DNA from: a virus
Direction: 5' to 3' (one strand)
Length of the DNA: 64,000 bases
IMG/VR virus record: IMGVR_UViG_3300034021_001440
Location: 1 to 64,000 of that record
Of this stretch, positions 47,412 to 55,308 are shown piece by piece. A program made the translations under genes and the position numbers. Below the pieces are notes generated by a model, which saw nothing but the letters and a program-made list of their open reading frames with translations, searched no databases and was not told the origin of the DNA. Position 1 is the stretch's first letter. Each line of letters starts with the position of its first letter.

Positions 47412-48230
47412 ATGGATCGACTTATTTTTCTTGAAGGAGGTGAGTTGTATGTAGAGCTCGTCGGACACGAAGCGTATGATCTACCCACTGTTGTCAAGTT
47501 GTTATCCATGCTCACCTCCAAGGAAAAGCGCAAGACTCGTCGCGCTGAAGCTGCCCAGATGCTAGAACAATCCTACTCAAAAGGAATGGATGTTCAGCCG
47601 CCAAAGTTTCTCACCTGGCGCCAAGAAGAACTCTGGAACTCCTTCAAAAGAAACACAGTCACCCTCGCTCATGGCTGTGCCGGTACAGGAAAAACTCTGA
47701 TCGCCCTTCACTACGGACTTCATGGTATCGCCTCTGGCGATTTCGATAAAGTTTTCTACGTTCGTAGCGACGTCGGTGTTGAGTTTCAAAGGGGACGAGG
47801 CGCTCTCCCTGGCGATCTGTCTGAAAAGATCGCTCCGTTGATCGCACCAGTTTTAGACAACCTGCCCTGCATTATGCGTTCTCAGGGCGCAGCAGAATAC
47901 CTTCTCAATAAGAAAATTATTGAGCCGATCCTCCTCGAAGACATTCGCGGACGCTCTCTCAACGAATCTTTCATTATCGTGGATGAAGCGCAGAACTTCC
48001 TGCCTTCGCACATCAAAACCTGTCTCTCCCGCGTGGGCAAAGATTCCAAAATCTGCCTCATCGGCGATACCAAGCAAACGGACTTGGAAGTTTTCCGTCG
48101 CGAGAATGGACTTGTCGATGCCATTCATCGCCTCAACAACCTGATGGAAGTCGGGATTGTAGAGTTTCAAAAAGAAGACATTGTTCGCAACTCTGTGATT
48201 GCGCATATCCTAGACCGCTACGACGACTAA
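47412..48230 (+). CDS. phoH: PhoH-like P-loop ATPase
   Basis: A 272-residue PhoH-family protein. Walker A is GCAGTGKT (88-95, Lys94) and Walker B is SFIIVDEAQNF (Asp191, Glu192, then Gln194 of the sensor). FLTWRQEELWNSFKRNTVTL precedes the P loop as in other PhoH proteins, and GDTKQTDLEVFRRENGLVDA follows Walker B. The first 70 residues are a phage-specific N-terminal piece with no known role. PhoH genes are common in marine phages. The protein may act on RNA, but its role in infection is unsettled. Confidence 0.92.
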   Translation: MDRLIFLEGGELYVELVGHEAYDLPTVVKLLSMLTSKEKRKTRRAEAAQMLEQSYSKGMDVQPPKFLTWRQEELWNSFKRNTVTLAHGCAGTGKTLIALHYGLHGIASGDFDKVFYVRSDVGVEFQRGRGALPGDLSEKIAPLIAPVLDNLPCIMRSQGAAEYLLNKKIIEPILLEDIRGRSLNESFIIVDEAQNFLPSHIKTCLSRVGKDSKICLIGDTKQTDLEVFRRENGLVDAIHRLNNLMEVGIVEFQKEDIVRNSVIAHILDRYDD

Positions 48231-49648
48231 TGGCAAGCAAGGGACCCATGACTACCGCTCATTATCCTGGAAAGGGAGCTATGGGTCCCTCCTTGGGCAC
48301 ACGCAAGAGAGCACCCACAGCACGGGAAGTCGCTCGAGCAAAAGCGCAAGCGGTTGGTGGCGGAAGGAAAAGGTGCAGGAAAGGAAAAAATTGCTCGGCG
48401 GCTTGTATTCAGTCGCGCATGATTTGTTTGGTTGAGTTTCCCGCACCGGTGCAAGCCCCTCTCGGGCAGGTGCGTGACTATCTGAGGCAGAAAAATAATG
48501 TTCAACCAGGAAGTATCCAGGACAAGCGTCTGAACGCGGCCCTGGGCAAACTCTCCAGTGTTCTCAAAGTTGAGGGCCAAGAGGCCCCGTCAAAACGCAC
48601 GGGTTTGGCAAAGCCAACGGTTGAGTGGAAACGAGATGAAAAGAGGGCAGAAAGACAAGGCATTCTGTGGAAAGAAGTTCAAGGGTTGAAGAAGCGTCGA
48701 AACCTGCTGGGTGAGGCTGAGTTTGAGCGGGAGGCAATGCGTGCCCTTCACAAGGATGCGATGTCACGGGGTCTCCGACTGCCTCGCGCAGAATTGGAAA
48801 TGATCTTGGATGTTCTTCCAAAAAATGTTCAAACATCTCTCGCAAAGTCTGGAAGAGCAGAAAGTGGTCAGTGGTATAATGGAAAGGATGAAAATGGAAA
48901 TGTGATCTTCTCTAGAACCCCAGGCAAGGAAAGAGCTCTCGCTGTGCTCGACATGTGGTTTCGCCAGGGTGGCACAGATGCCTATCAGGGGAGAGGTGGC
49001 CGAGTGTGGGCACCACCCGATCTCGACATTGAGCACATGCGCTCACTCTCACAGGGTGGCAGGGACACCCCGTCCAACTGGATCTTGGCACGAGCTGGTG
49101 CTCAGCGAGCACGTCAGGCTCAACCTCTTGGCAAGTGGATTGATCGATTGCCGTCTTCCAAAGAGGAATACCAAACATATTTGTCAAACTATGCGAAAGA
49201 ACGCCGAGCAAAGCAAGCACGAAAAGCGCGATTGGCTCTGGTTGATCCGAAAAAAATTGGAGACGGGGAACTTTTCAGCAAAGGTGGAAAGACACTGGCA
49301 GAAATTTTCCGTGGAGAAAACGGGGGAAGAACCCCTGACACTTTCACAAAAGAGTGGTTGGGGATTGCAAGTTCTGGGGGACGGAAAGGAAACTCCGGGC
49401 CTCCCGCACCTTTCGCCAAAGGACTGGCTCTCATTGCAAAAGCAGAAGGTCTTCCCAAGGCACGGGCAGTTGGAAACACAATGAAGCGAATGTGGAACGA
49501 TGACTGGAAAGCACAAGGAAACATAACCAAGCAGCAAGCCTTCAAACAAATGGTGTCCGAAATGGAGAAAAGTTTGACCAGCGAACAATTCAACAACCTT
49601 TTCCTGCCCTCAGCGCAAGCATGGGCCAGAGCCAACGATTTCCTGTAG
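48230..49648 (+). CDS. Cys-leader protein with HNH-like nuclease domain
   Basis: A 472-residue protein whose ATG overlaps the PhoH stop. Residues 43-69 form a Cys-rich leader (GGGRKRCRKGKNCSAACI then CLVEFP, Cys49, 55, 59 and 66) that recurs in the kinase-like protein at 53897. The middle is charged and helical. Residues about 264-296 have an HNH-like pattern: DIEHMRSLSQGG (His269) and PSN (Asn283), with Gln292 in place of the usual third residue. A C-terminal region rich in Lys/Gly (about 330-472) follows. An HNH-type nuclease delivered or sorted by the leader is the best guess. It is not a simple homing enzyme. Confidence 0.6.
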   Translation: MASKGPMTTAHYPGKGAMGPSLGTRKRAPTAREVARAKAQAVGGGRKRCRKGKNCSAACIQSRMICLVEFPAPVQAPLGQVRDYLRQKNNVQPGSIQDKRLNAALGKLSSVLKVEGQEAPSKRTGLAKPTVEWKRDEKRAERQGILWKEVQGLKKRRNLLGEAEFEREAMRALHKDAMSRGLRLPRAELEMILDVLPKNVQTSLAKSGRAESGQWYNGKDENGNVIFSRTPGKERALAVLDMWFRQGGTDAYQGRGGRVWAPPDLDIEHMRSLSQGGRDTPSNWILARAGAQRARQAQPLGKWIDRLPSSKEEYQTYLSNYAKERRAKQARKARLALVDPKKIGDGELFSKGGKTLAEIFRGENGGRTPDTFTKEWLGIASSGGRKGNSGPPAPFAKGLALIAKAEGLPKARAVGNTMKRMWNDDWKAQGNITKQQAFKQMVSEMEKSLTSEQFNNLFLPSAQAWARANDFL

Positions 49649-49652
49649 GGAC

Positions 49653-49985
49653 ATGAGAAAAGACACGCGTTTTCGTCGCCCTGAGCGGGCAGACATTGAG
49701 TCAAAACTTCCCAAGAAAATCCTCTCAGACCCTCAAGCACTCGGCGTCTGGAACATGATGCTCCAGTGTGACGACCCTTCAGACGTTTCTCACAAGTATC
49801 GATCATACCGAGACAGCGCACATTGCACTGTGCCTCGAGAGCATTTACGAGCGATGCGAGACACTATGATAACGGCAATGAGGGAAGAAAACAGCAAAGA
49901 CCCCAAACCAAGAAAAGAGAGGAAACAAGGAGTTCATTACACTGGTCACAATAACGGTTGGCTACCCCAGAGGAAAGGCGCATGA
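49653..49985 (+). CDS. Hypothetical basic protein
   Basis: A 110-residue basic protein starting MRKDTRFRRPERADIESKLP. It has a helical middle (LGVWNMMLQCDDPSDVSHKY, then REHLRAMRDTMITAMREENS) and a Lys/Arg-rich tail. It begins 4 nt after the Cys-leader/HNH gene and ends in an ATGA overlap with the next, so the three are one translational unit. DNA or RNA binding is plausible from the charge. No family is recognised. Confidence 0.6.
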   Translation: MRKDTRFRRPERADIESKLPKKILSDPQALGVWNMMLQCDDPSDVSHKYRSYRDSAHCTVPREHLRAMRDTMITAMREENSKDPKPRKERKQGVHYTGHNNGWLPQRKGA

Positions 49986-50335
49986 ACGTCACCAAAGAAA
50001 TTGAAAGACACCGCCTTCCCTGCGGAGCGGCAACCATCGCGATCGACGGAGTTTGCCGTCGTCGTTTGAGGGATCACTTTGACGCACTGCTGGACAAGTT
50101 GGCCAATGAGGTCAATCCAGAGGGGGTCGATAAGGATATCCTTGAAATGGAGGAAGATGTCGAGATTCCTGAACCTCCCGCACCGGAAGAGACTCGCGAA
50201 GAGAAGAAAAAGCGTTTGATCGCTGAAGGGAAGCTGAGAGCAGAAGTGAACAAAGAGGTTGGCAAGTACAAAGAAAAACTGATGGGCAACAGCAAAATGC
50301 TGCAGGATATCTCGGGTAAAATCAAGAAACGGTAA
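49982..50335 (+). CDS. Hypothetical charged helical protein
   Basis: A 117-residue protein using the ATG at 49982, which overlaps the upstream stop and has AGAGGAAAGG close by. Residues 1-35 contain two Cys and a small basic patch (AAIDGVCRRRLRDHF-like), and residues about 50-75 are acidic and Pro-rich. The rest is a long Lys/Glu helix (EEKKKRLIAEGKLRAEVNKE) likely to form a coiled coil. The late element at 50314 lies inside its 3' end. No family is recognised. Confidence 0.6.
   Translation: MNVTKEIERHRLPCGAATIAIDGVCRRRLRDHFDALLDKLANEVNPEGVDKDILEMEEDVEIPEPPAPEETREEKKKRLIAEGKLRAEVNKEVGKYKEKLMGNSKMLQDISGKIKKR
50314..50322 (+). promoter_or_regulatory. GGGTAAAAT element inside a gene
   Basis: A motif match within the coding end of the preceding gene, 22 nt before the ATG at 50345. 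This repeats the arrangement at 11089. Confidence 0.55.
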
Positions 50336-50344
50336 TCAACCAAC

Positions 50345-50695
50345 ATGACAAATCGTATTGGTGGCGACTTCAATCAAGACGCCATGGAAGCCTTTCGTGC
50401 CGCATATGCTCAACAACTGAGCACTCCCGATGAGGACGGTGTGGCCAATAACTCTGGTCTTCCGACGAATGTAGTGACAAATACTTCACCCTGGATCGAG
50501 CACACTGGGCTGTGGAAATACCCCAGTGGCAAAGGTCCGGATGAAGATTTGAAAACTCCATTTGACCCGAATCAGTATCTTTCCGACGTTATCTCTGACG
50601 ATGATGAGGAAGCCGACAGCTTGAGTGAAGAAGAAGTCGAGCACCTGATCAATGAAATCACTGGATCTGAGGACGAAGAAGAAGAGGCTGAGTAG
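50345..50695 (+). CDS. Hypothetical acidic protein
   Basis: A 116-residue protein starting MTNRIGGDFNQDAMEAFRAA and ending in a strongly acidic tail (about 80-116, many Asp/Glu). The first 30 residues form a likely helix. The middle (WIEHTGLWKYPSGKGPDEDL) is a short aromatic segment. It has no Cys and no membrane segment. No family is recognised. The acidic tail could bind a basic partner such as the neighbouring proteins. Confidence 0.6.
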   Translation: MTNRIGGDFNQDAMEAFRAAYAQQLSTPDEDGVANNSGLPTNVVTNTSPWIEHTGLWKYPSGKGPDEDLKTPFDPNQYLSDVISDDDEEADSLSEEEVEHLINEITGSEDEEEEAE

Positions 50696-50702
50696 GGTAA
50701 AA
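50695..50702 (+). promoter_or_regulatory. GGGTAAAA element
   Basis: Shares its first G with the TAG stop at 50693-50695 and lies 25 nt before the ATG at 50728. GCATACATA follows at once. Confidence 0.64.
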
Positions 50703-50727
50703 AGCATACATAGCCTGTGGTCCAATT

Positions 50728-51369
50728 ATGTTCTTCACTGCCCCGAGAGTGATTCCTGAACCTCCCGTTGATGGATTCCCCTCCACCAACCCTCGTCAGG
50801 CAGGGTACAACGAGGACATCAAACAGCGTCTGGCTGGTAAAGACGAGGAAGGGAAAGAGCGTCTTCTGGATGCCCTGCGCTTTGCGTTTTGGATGAGCCC
50901 GAATCTGCCCGGCGTTGAGCTTCTGGTCAGTTCTGCACCTGTGATTACTCTCCACGACCTGGAGGGTGAGTTTGACATTACCATCAATCACGGAAGCGCC
51001 GCCTTTTCCGTTCATGAGAGTCCCTATGGCGATTCTACTCTGGAGGATCAAAGGGTGGCCCTCGGTCGCAGGTTGCTGAAGAACTGGAACACTTTGATCG
51101 CTCATTTGCCCGAAGGTTTTATTATCTACGGTCCCGACGTTGATCTCAACCACCCCACTTTCCCTGTTCGGGAAAGAGTTTTGCAAGGCTTGGGTTTTGC
51201 TCCGGTAGAGGCCAACGGTGACCGCATGGCGATTGTTCGCGGTGGCCAACTGTCTCCTTTGACTGCTTTTCAGCACCACGAACTGACCGGGGAGGATGGC
51301 CCGGCTCATTTGTACAATCAGCGTCTCTGCGTCGAAGAGATTGTCTGGGGCAGCAAGGAGGCTGAGTGA
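50728..51369 (+). CDS. Protein with GNAT-like C-terminal pattern
   Basis: A 213-residue protein starting MFFTAPRVIPEPPVDGFPST. Residues about 100-190 contain a helix QRVALGRRLLKNWNTLIAHL, then IIYGPDV and RERVLQGLGFAPVEANGDRM followed by VRGG. The last block resembles the end of an N-acetyltransferase (GNAT) fold (R-x-x-x-x-x-x-LGF-x-x-x-x-x-x-x-M). The acetyl-CoA loop is not clear, so an inactive or diverged member, or a chance match, is possible. It is the first gene of the transcript leading to the motif-bearing proteins at 51.4-53.3 kb. Confidence 0.5.
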   Translation: MFFTAPRVIPEPPVDGFPSTNPRQAGYNEDIKQRLAGKDEEGKERLLDALRFAFWMSPNLPGVELLVSSAPVITLHDLEGEFDITINHGSAAFSVHESPYGDSTLEDQRVALGRRLLKNWNTLIAHLPEGFIIYGPDVDLNHPTFPVRERVLQGLGFAPVEANGDRMAIVRGGQLSPLTAFQHHELTGEDGPAHLYNQRLCVEEIVWGSKEAE

Positions 51370-52079
51370 TGTACGGTTCCAACTTTGATTTCAGTGGTGT
51401 TGTTCTTCCCGGCGCTGGCGGTCAAATCAACGCCAGCAACGCCATCAGTGGCGATCAACTTGCCAAAATGAATAAGACCGGTAAAAAATGGCGTCCCGAC
51501 GCAGATGGTTTTATGTCCAACCACAATGAGAACATCCTGAAGATGAACGCCGAGCACCGCGAAAAGCGTGCTGGGCTTGTCAATCGGGACTATAACGAGA
51601 ACGCTGACGGCAAAGATGCGATGAAGGAAATCTTCGATCGCAAAAAAGCTCGAATGTCTTCTTTCAAAGAGATGAAGAAGAATGAGTATGGCTTTGCGGA
51701 AGGGGACTCGCAAGACTCAGAGCTTCTGAGCATGCCCCTGCCAGCATTCAAAGACCACACCTGCAAAGGCCCTGGTTGCCCGATCTGCACCAGCCAGAAG
51801 TATGCGGAGATGTCATTCAGAGAGTGGAGCACCGAAAAGCGCAAGGCGCTCAAAGAGGGCAAAGTCAAGGGCGAATTTGCGGGTCCTGACATGAGCTTTC
51901 CGATTGCCAGCCCTGTGGATGTTGCCGCAGCATGGTCTTCTGTGGGCCGCGCCGCCAATCCTCGGGCCATCATGAAGCGCATCATCTCGATTGCCAAAAA
52001 GCATGGCTGGGAGTCGGGTCTCCCGGAGTCCGTCAAGAAACGTCTGGCAGCTGGTGAATCTGGTTTGCCAACGGAGTGA
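51369..52079 (+). CDS. Motif-bearing virion-region protein with CxxC knuckle
   Basis: A 236-residue protein. The ATG at 51369 overlaps the upstream stop, and a GTG at 51366 in the same frame is less likely. The N-terminal part is Gly/Asn-rich (NFDFSGVVLPGAGGQINASN), and residues 35-110 are charged and helical. CKGPGCPIC near residue 135 is a Cys-x4-Cys-x2-Cys knuckle. The C-terminal 55 residues (FPIASPVDVAAAWSSVGRAA, then IMKRIISIAKKHGW) look like a short helical motif that I associate with varied phage proteins, often at their ends. The whole protein is unassigned. Confidence 0.55.
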   Translation: MYGSNFDFSGVVLPGAGGQINASNAISGDQLAKMNKTGKKWRPDADGFMSNHNENILKMNAEHREKRAGLVNRDYNENADGKDAMKEIFDRKKARMSSFKEMKKNEYGFAEGDSQDSELLSMPLPAFKDHTCKGPGCPICTSQKYAEMSFREWSTEKRKALKEGKVKGEFAGPDMSFPIASPVDVAAAWSSVGRAANPRAIMKRIISIAKKHGWESGLPESVKKRLAAGESGLPTE

Positions 52080-52082
52080 GCC

Positions 52083-52403
52083 ATGGGGCTTGACATTCTT
52101 GGCGTAGTTGCCTCAATTGCGACTATCATATCCGGACTCGGTTGGGTTCTTGACAGAAACTCCAAAAAGTTTGCGTCAATGCAACAAGCGAGTTCCGACA
52201 TGCTGACAAACTTTGGTGCCAAAGTTGAAAGACTCGACCAAACTCTCACCGAGGTTCGTCTCACTCTTCCAGAAAAGTATGTGACGAAAGAAGAGTTATT
52301 GATGCACATCCGGGGGGAAGAAACCTGGCACAATTCGATTGATCGCCGCCTTGACGATATCCGTGACGAACTTTCCTCCCTACGTGAATGGAGACACCGA
52401 TGA
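52083..52403 (+). CDS. Membrane-anchored coiled-coil protein
   Basis: A 106-residue protein. Residues 3-23 (LDILGVVASIATIISGLGWV) are one membrane segment, followed by a Lys/Arg cluster and a coiled coil (ERLDQTLTEVRLTLPEKYVT, then a C-terminal heptad region). Small proteins of this design are common in phages and are often proposed as holin, spanin or superinfection-exclusion parts. No lysin gene is in the window, so the role remains open. It starts 3 nt after the previous stop and overlaps the next start. Confidence 0.65.
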   Translation: MGLDILGVVASIATIISGLGWVLDRNSKKFASMQQASSDMLTNFGAKVERLDQTLTEVRLTLPEKYVTKEELLMHIRGEETWHNSIDRRLDDIRDELSSLREWRHR

Positions 52404-52999
52404 ACTTTGATGACTACGACTGGGAACGCCTTGAAGGTCTTGGCTTTGCTGAGGATGCTCGTGAAGAGCTGAAGAAAGCATGTTGGAAAGGCTATGAGGC
52501 CATTGGTGTAAAACAAAAGAATGGGCGCACCGTGCCCAACTGTGTGCCTAAGAAGAAAAAGAAAAGTCTGAGTTCTAATCACGGGGAGCAGTTTGACATC
52601 AACAAGCCAAACGACATCAATGACATGGCCATCGGCAATGCCCTGCCGAAAGTGCCTGCCACCGGCCCTGTGAAAAATCCACAGATGGGTGAGCAAAAGA
52701 TTCGCATGCCTCGCATGGAAGAGATCAAAAAAGCCAACGCCAATAATGGGCAACTGGCCATGGCTGCTGCTCCCAACTATGCCGAGACTGAAGACTTCAA
52801 CGATGCGTTTCATTCCGACGAGCCAAATGCCCGGATGATCATCACGCAACTGCGAGTGATGCGAGAAAAGATTGACATCATGCTCGGAATGATGTATCCC
52901 GATGACAACTTTGAACCCTGGGTGGCAACCAAAATTGCCAACGCCGGAGTTGGAGTTGCCAGTGTTGCCGACTATCTTCGCTTTGGGGGAGAAACGTGA
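52400..52999 (+). CDS. Motif-bearing hypothetical protein
   Basis: A 199-residue protein. The ATG at 52400 overlaps the upstream stop codon. Residues 26-49 read ACWKGYEAIGVKQKNGRTVP followed by NCVP, a compact Cys-flanked motif that I associate with other phage proteins as a short module. A Lys-rich stretch (KKKKKS, about 50-56) follows. The middle is Asn/Pro-rich and the C-terminal third helical (RMIITQLRVMREKIDIMLGM). No enzymatic signature is seen. It is tightly coupled on both sides, so it belongs to one functional unit with its neighbours. Confidence 0.55.
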   Translation: MNFDDYDWERLEGLGFAEDAREELKKACWKGYEAIGVKQKNGRTVPNCVPKKKKKSLSSNHGEQFDINKPNDINDMAIGNALPKVPATGPVKNPQMGEQKIRMPRMEEIKKANANNGQLAMAAAPNYAETEDFNDAFHSDEPNARMIITQLRVMREKIDIMLGMMYPDDNFEPWVATKIANAGVGVASVADYLRFGGET

Positions 53000-53328
53000 T
53001 GTTTGGATCATTTCCTGACGATGTGCTTGAGGATTTCTTTCAGAGCTATGCTGAAAGAATCGACAAAGACAAAATGCCTTGCAACAAACCCAAGGCACAA
53101 GCGGTGGGTGACTCACTGACTGGAAAGTCACATGTAGTCAAGGCATGCGCAAACGGCAAAGAAAAAGTCATTCGCTTTGGGCAGCGCGGTGTGAAAGGGT
53201 CACCAAAGAAAGAGGGTGAGTCCGCAGCATACGCAAGTCGTCGCAAGCGTTTCAAAACTCGGCACGCAAAAAATATTGCCAAAGGCCCCATGAGTGCGGC
53301 CTACTGGGCAAATAAAGTTAAATGGTAA
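52999..53328 (+). CDS. Small basic motif-bearing protein
   Basis: A 109-residue basic protein using the ATG at 52999 that overlaps the previous stop. Residues 28-65 (NKPKAQAVGDSLTGKSHVVK and then CANGKEKVIRFGQRGVKG) and the end (RRKRFKTRHAKNIAKGPMSA followed by YWANKVKW) are two short conserved-looking pieces. The second resembles a small phage domain ending in Y-W-A-x-K-x-W that I recall as appended to diverse proteins. Strong positive charge suggests contact with DNA inside the capsid. Confidence 0.55.
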   Translation: MFGSFPDDVLEDFFQSYAERIDKDKMPCNKPKAQAVGDSLTGKSHVVKACANGKEKVIRFGQRGVKGSPKKEGESAAYASRRKRFKTRHAKNIAKGPMSAAYWANKVKW

Positions 53329-53331
53329 CAA

Positions 53332-53340
53332 GGGTAAAAC
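53332..53340 (+). promoter_or_regulatory. GGGTAAAAC element
   Basis: Lies 26 nt before the ATG at 53367. Here it is part of GGGTAAAACCC, and TATAAT follows at 53347-53352, making it the most promoter-like of the set. Confidence 0.7.
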
Positions 53341-53366
53341 CCTACATATAATGTCTCTGTCCGGCA

Positions 53367-53891
53367 ATGCGAAAGGACTCCATCAACAATGAAGCCCTTG
53401 AAAAGGCTTATCTGATTTACAAAGAGCACGGTCACGAAATTGTTGACTATGACTTTTCGCACGCGCCGACCGACTATCAGCGGGGCACCGTGCGTGAGCC
53501 AGAGCAGGTCTCTGTCGTCGAAGGTGCTTTCAAAGAGCTGGTGAACCCTGCCAACGTTTCCAACGGTTTCCGCTATGAAGACCTGAAGAGCAAGGCTGAT
53601 GCCCTGGATGCTCGTATCGACGAGCAACAGAACAAGCTGCGTGTGTGTCGCCTGCGCGGAAACTTCCAAGAGTTTCACAGGTGTATGCAAGAAATGCAAG
53701 ATATGATCAAAGAGAAAGAGCGCCTTGACGCCAAAATGGCTGTCGCCGCTCCGGGTGGAAACGCCGGTCAAAAGCAAATGGATGACTATAATCGCACCTA
53801 CGATCAAAACGATAACTACTCTGAAATAACCAGCATTGCAGATCGCATCGCTGCCCTCGAAGAGCAAATCAAGGCATACATGGAGGGGTGA
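53367..53891 (+). CDS. Hypothetical coiled-coil protein
   Basis: A 174-residue protein starting MRKDSINNEALEKAYLIYKE. Residues 75-130 form a clear coiled coil (SKADALDARIDEQQNKLRVC, then QEMQDMIKEKERLDAKM), and a second short helix ends the protein (ADRIAALEEQIKAYMEG). A Gly/Asn/Asp linker separates them. It overlaps the start region of the kinase-like gene, so the two are made from one message and may interact. No family is recognised. Confidence 0.6.
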   Translation: MRKDSINNEALEKAYLIYKEHGHEIVDYDFSHAPTDYQRGTVREPEQVSVVEGAFKELVNPANVSNGFRYEDLKSKADALDARIDEQQNKLRVCRLRGNFQEFHRCMQEMQDMIKEKERLDAKMAVAAPGGNAGQKQMDDYNRTYDQNDNYSEITSIADRIAALEEQIKAYMEG

Positions 53892-53896
53892 TCCCC

Positions 53897-55150
53897 ATGC
53901 TGTCACGCCAACCTACTGCTTCCGACATTCGATCTGCCAAAAGCCGTGCCACAGGGGGAGGACGGAAACGTTGCCGCCGTGGAAAGAATTGTTCCGCCGC
54001 TTGCATTCAAGCAAGCATGGTGTGCCTTGTTGAACTGCCAGAGTCCGCAGGTGTCAATCTTTCGAGGGCTTCGTCGTTCTTGAGCAAACGCGCACCGAGC
54101 TTGCCGAGCAGTATGAAGAGGGAACTTGCCGGGCTCGGTGGTGGTCCCACGGATGTATTGGACGTCAAAGCAAAAACAGTTGAAAGAAAAACAGAAGGCA
54201 AGCCGCCGTGGTCAGCCACAGGAAATACCAAGTGGGCACGAGAGGATGCCGAAGACTTTGACTCTGCCTTGGTCGCAAAGGGCAAGACAGAGCCGCTGCG
54301 AAGAGTGGGAGATAAATCTTATGACAAGTGGGATGATAGCTATGGGAGCGGTGCTTCAAAGGTTGGGGAAGGATCTTATGGAGCCGTCATTCGCAACAAA
54401 GACGGCACATATGTGAAGAGAGGAGCCATCTCTGACACCGAGGCCGAGTTGATTGAGCGGGTGGGGAGAGCAGATATCGGCCCTCGCCTGAAGGCAGCAG
54501 ACATTGACGGAAAACACGACTGGCACGACGAAAAATTTGTAGACGTGCGTGAAGGCCGCATCGCAATGACTGGTGTTCCCGGCAAGCCAATTGGTGACAC
54601 TGCCTTTCCGGATACAAAGCTGGGAGGGAGAAATGCCGCTGATGTGTATTGGGGTGCCCTTGGCAATTTACACCGGCTCGGTATTGCCCATAATGATGCG
54701 CACATTGATAACATCCTTGTGGACGACAAGGGCAAAGGGCGCTGGGTGGACTTGGGACTGGCACAGGCTAATCCAAAAGCAGCCTTTCTAGAAGCCTTTG
54801 GAACTTTTACACCGGCAAACAAGTCGGGAGGGTCCAACTGGAAAGAAGGAAATTGGCAAACTTCTCGATGGCGAGCAACCGGAGTTGAAGACTATTTCAA
54901 ACGAAATGACTTTGGAAGAGGAAAAGAGTTTCTTCAAGACGGAAAGTATAAAGAATTTCGTACAGTCGTTGAGAACCAGCCGAAAGTTCTAAACAAACTG
55001 AGAACTATGGGTTTCTCTGTTTCTGAAATTGACCAACTCATTAGAACTCCCATTCGCTCCACTCCGGAGACTTTTCAACAAGGCCCTTGGGCAAAAATGA
55101 CAGACACCCAAGCCAAAGAACTCATCAACATTTTCTACGATGGCATCTAA
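53897..55150 (+). CDS. Cys-leader protein with protein-kinase fold
   Basis: A 417-residue protein starting at the ATG at 53897, which has GGAGGGG 8 nt upstream (a GTG at 53888 is possible). Residues 20-46 are the Cys-rich leader shared with the protein at 48230, with Cys26, 32, 36 and 43 in identical spacing. A kinase fold follows: Gly loop GEGSYGAV (157-164), Lys174, catalytic loop HNDAHIDN (Asp267, Asn272) and DLG (Asp285). The 18-residue gap between the two aspartates and the 5-residue gap to Asn match active kinases. The target is unknown. Phosphorylation of host proteins is the natural hypothesis. Confidence 0.72.
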   Translation: MLSRQPTASDIRSAKSRATGGGRKRCRRGKNCSAACIQASMVCLVELPESAGVNLSRASSFLSKRAPSLPSSMKRELAGLGGGPTDVLDVKAKTVERKTEGKPPWSATGNTKWAREDAEDFDSALVAKGKTEPLRRVGDKSYDKWDDSYGSGASKVGEGSYGAVIRNKDGTYVKRGAISDTEAELIERVGRADIGPRLKAADIDGKHDWHDEKFVDVREGRIAMTGVPGKPIGDTAFPDTKLGGRNAADVYWGALGNLHRLGIAHNDAHIDNILVDDKGKGRWVDLGLAQANPKAAFLEAFGTFTPANKSGGSNWKEGNWQTSRWRATGVEDYFKRNDFGRGKEFLQDGKYKEFRTVVENQPKVLNKLRTMGFSVSEIDQLIRTPIRSTPETFQQGPWAKMTDTQAKELINIFYDGI

Positions 55151-55307
55151 AAAAGACGACAAAGACTATGGGATTTTGATGGCTCAGTACAAGAACTTGA
55201 GAACCAAAGACCCGGAGAACGCAATAAAATACCTTGAAGGCGCAATGAAGTTGCGAGAGCAAGGAAACGTGAGTGAAGATGCTGTGATAGGGTCTGCGTA
55301 TCTGTAG
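55140..55307 (+). CDS. Very small charged protein
   Basis: A 55-residue protein starting MASKKDDKDYGILMAQYKNL. It overlaps the end of the kinase gene by 11 nt. The sequence is one charged helix (AIKYLEGAMKLREQGNVSED) and a short hydrophobic tail. Its tight overlap suggests translation together with the kinase. It could be a regulator of that protein, but there is no direct evidence. Confidence 0.5.
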   Translation: MASKKDDKDYGILMAQYKNLRTKDPENAIKYLEGAMKLREQGNVSEDAVIGSAYL

Positions 55308-55308
55308 C

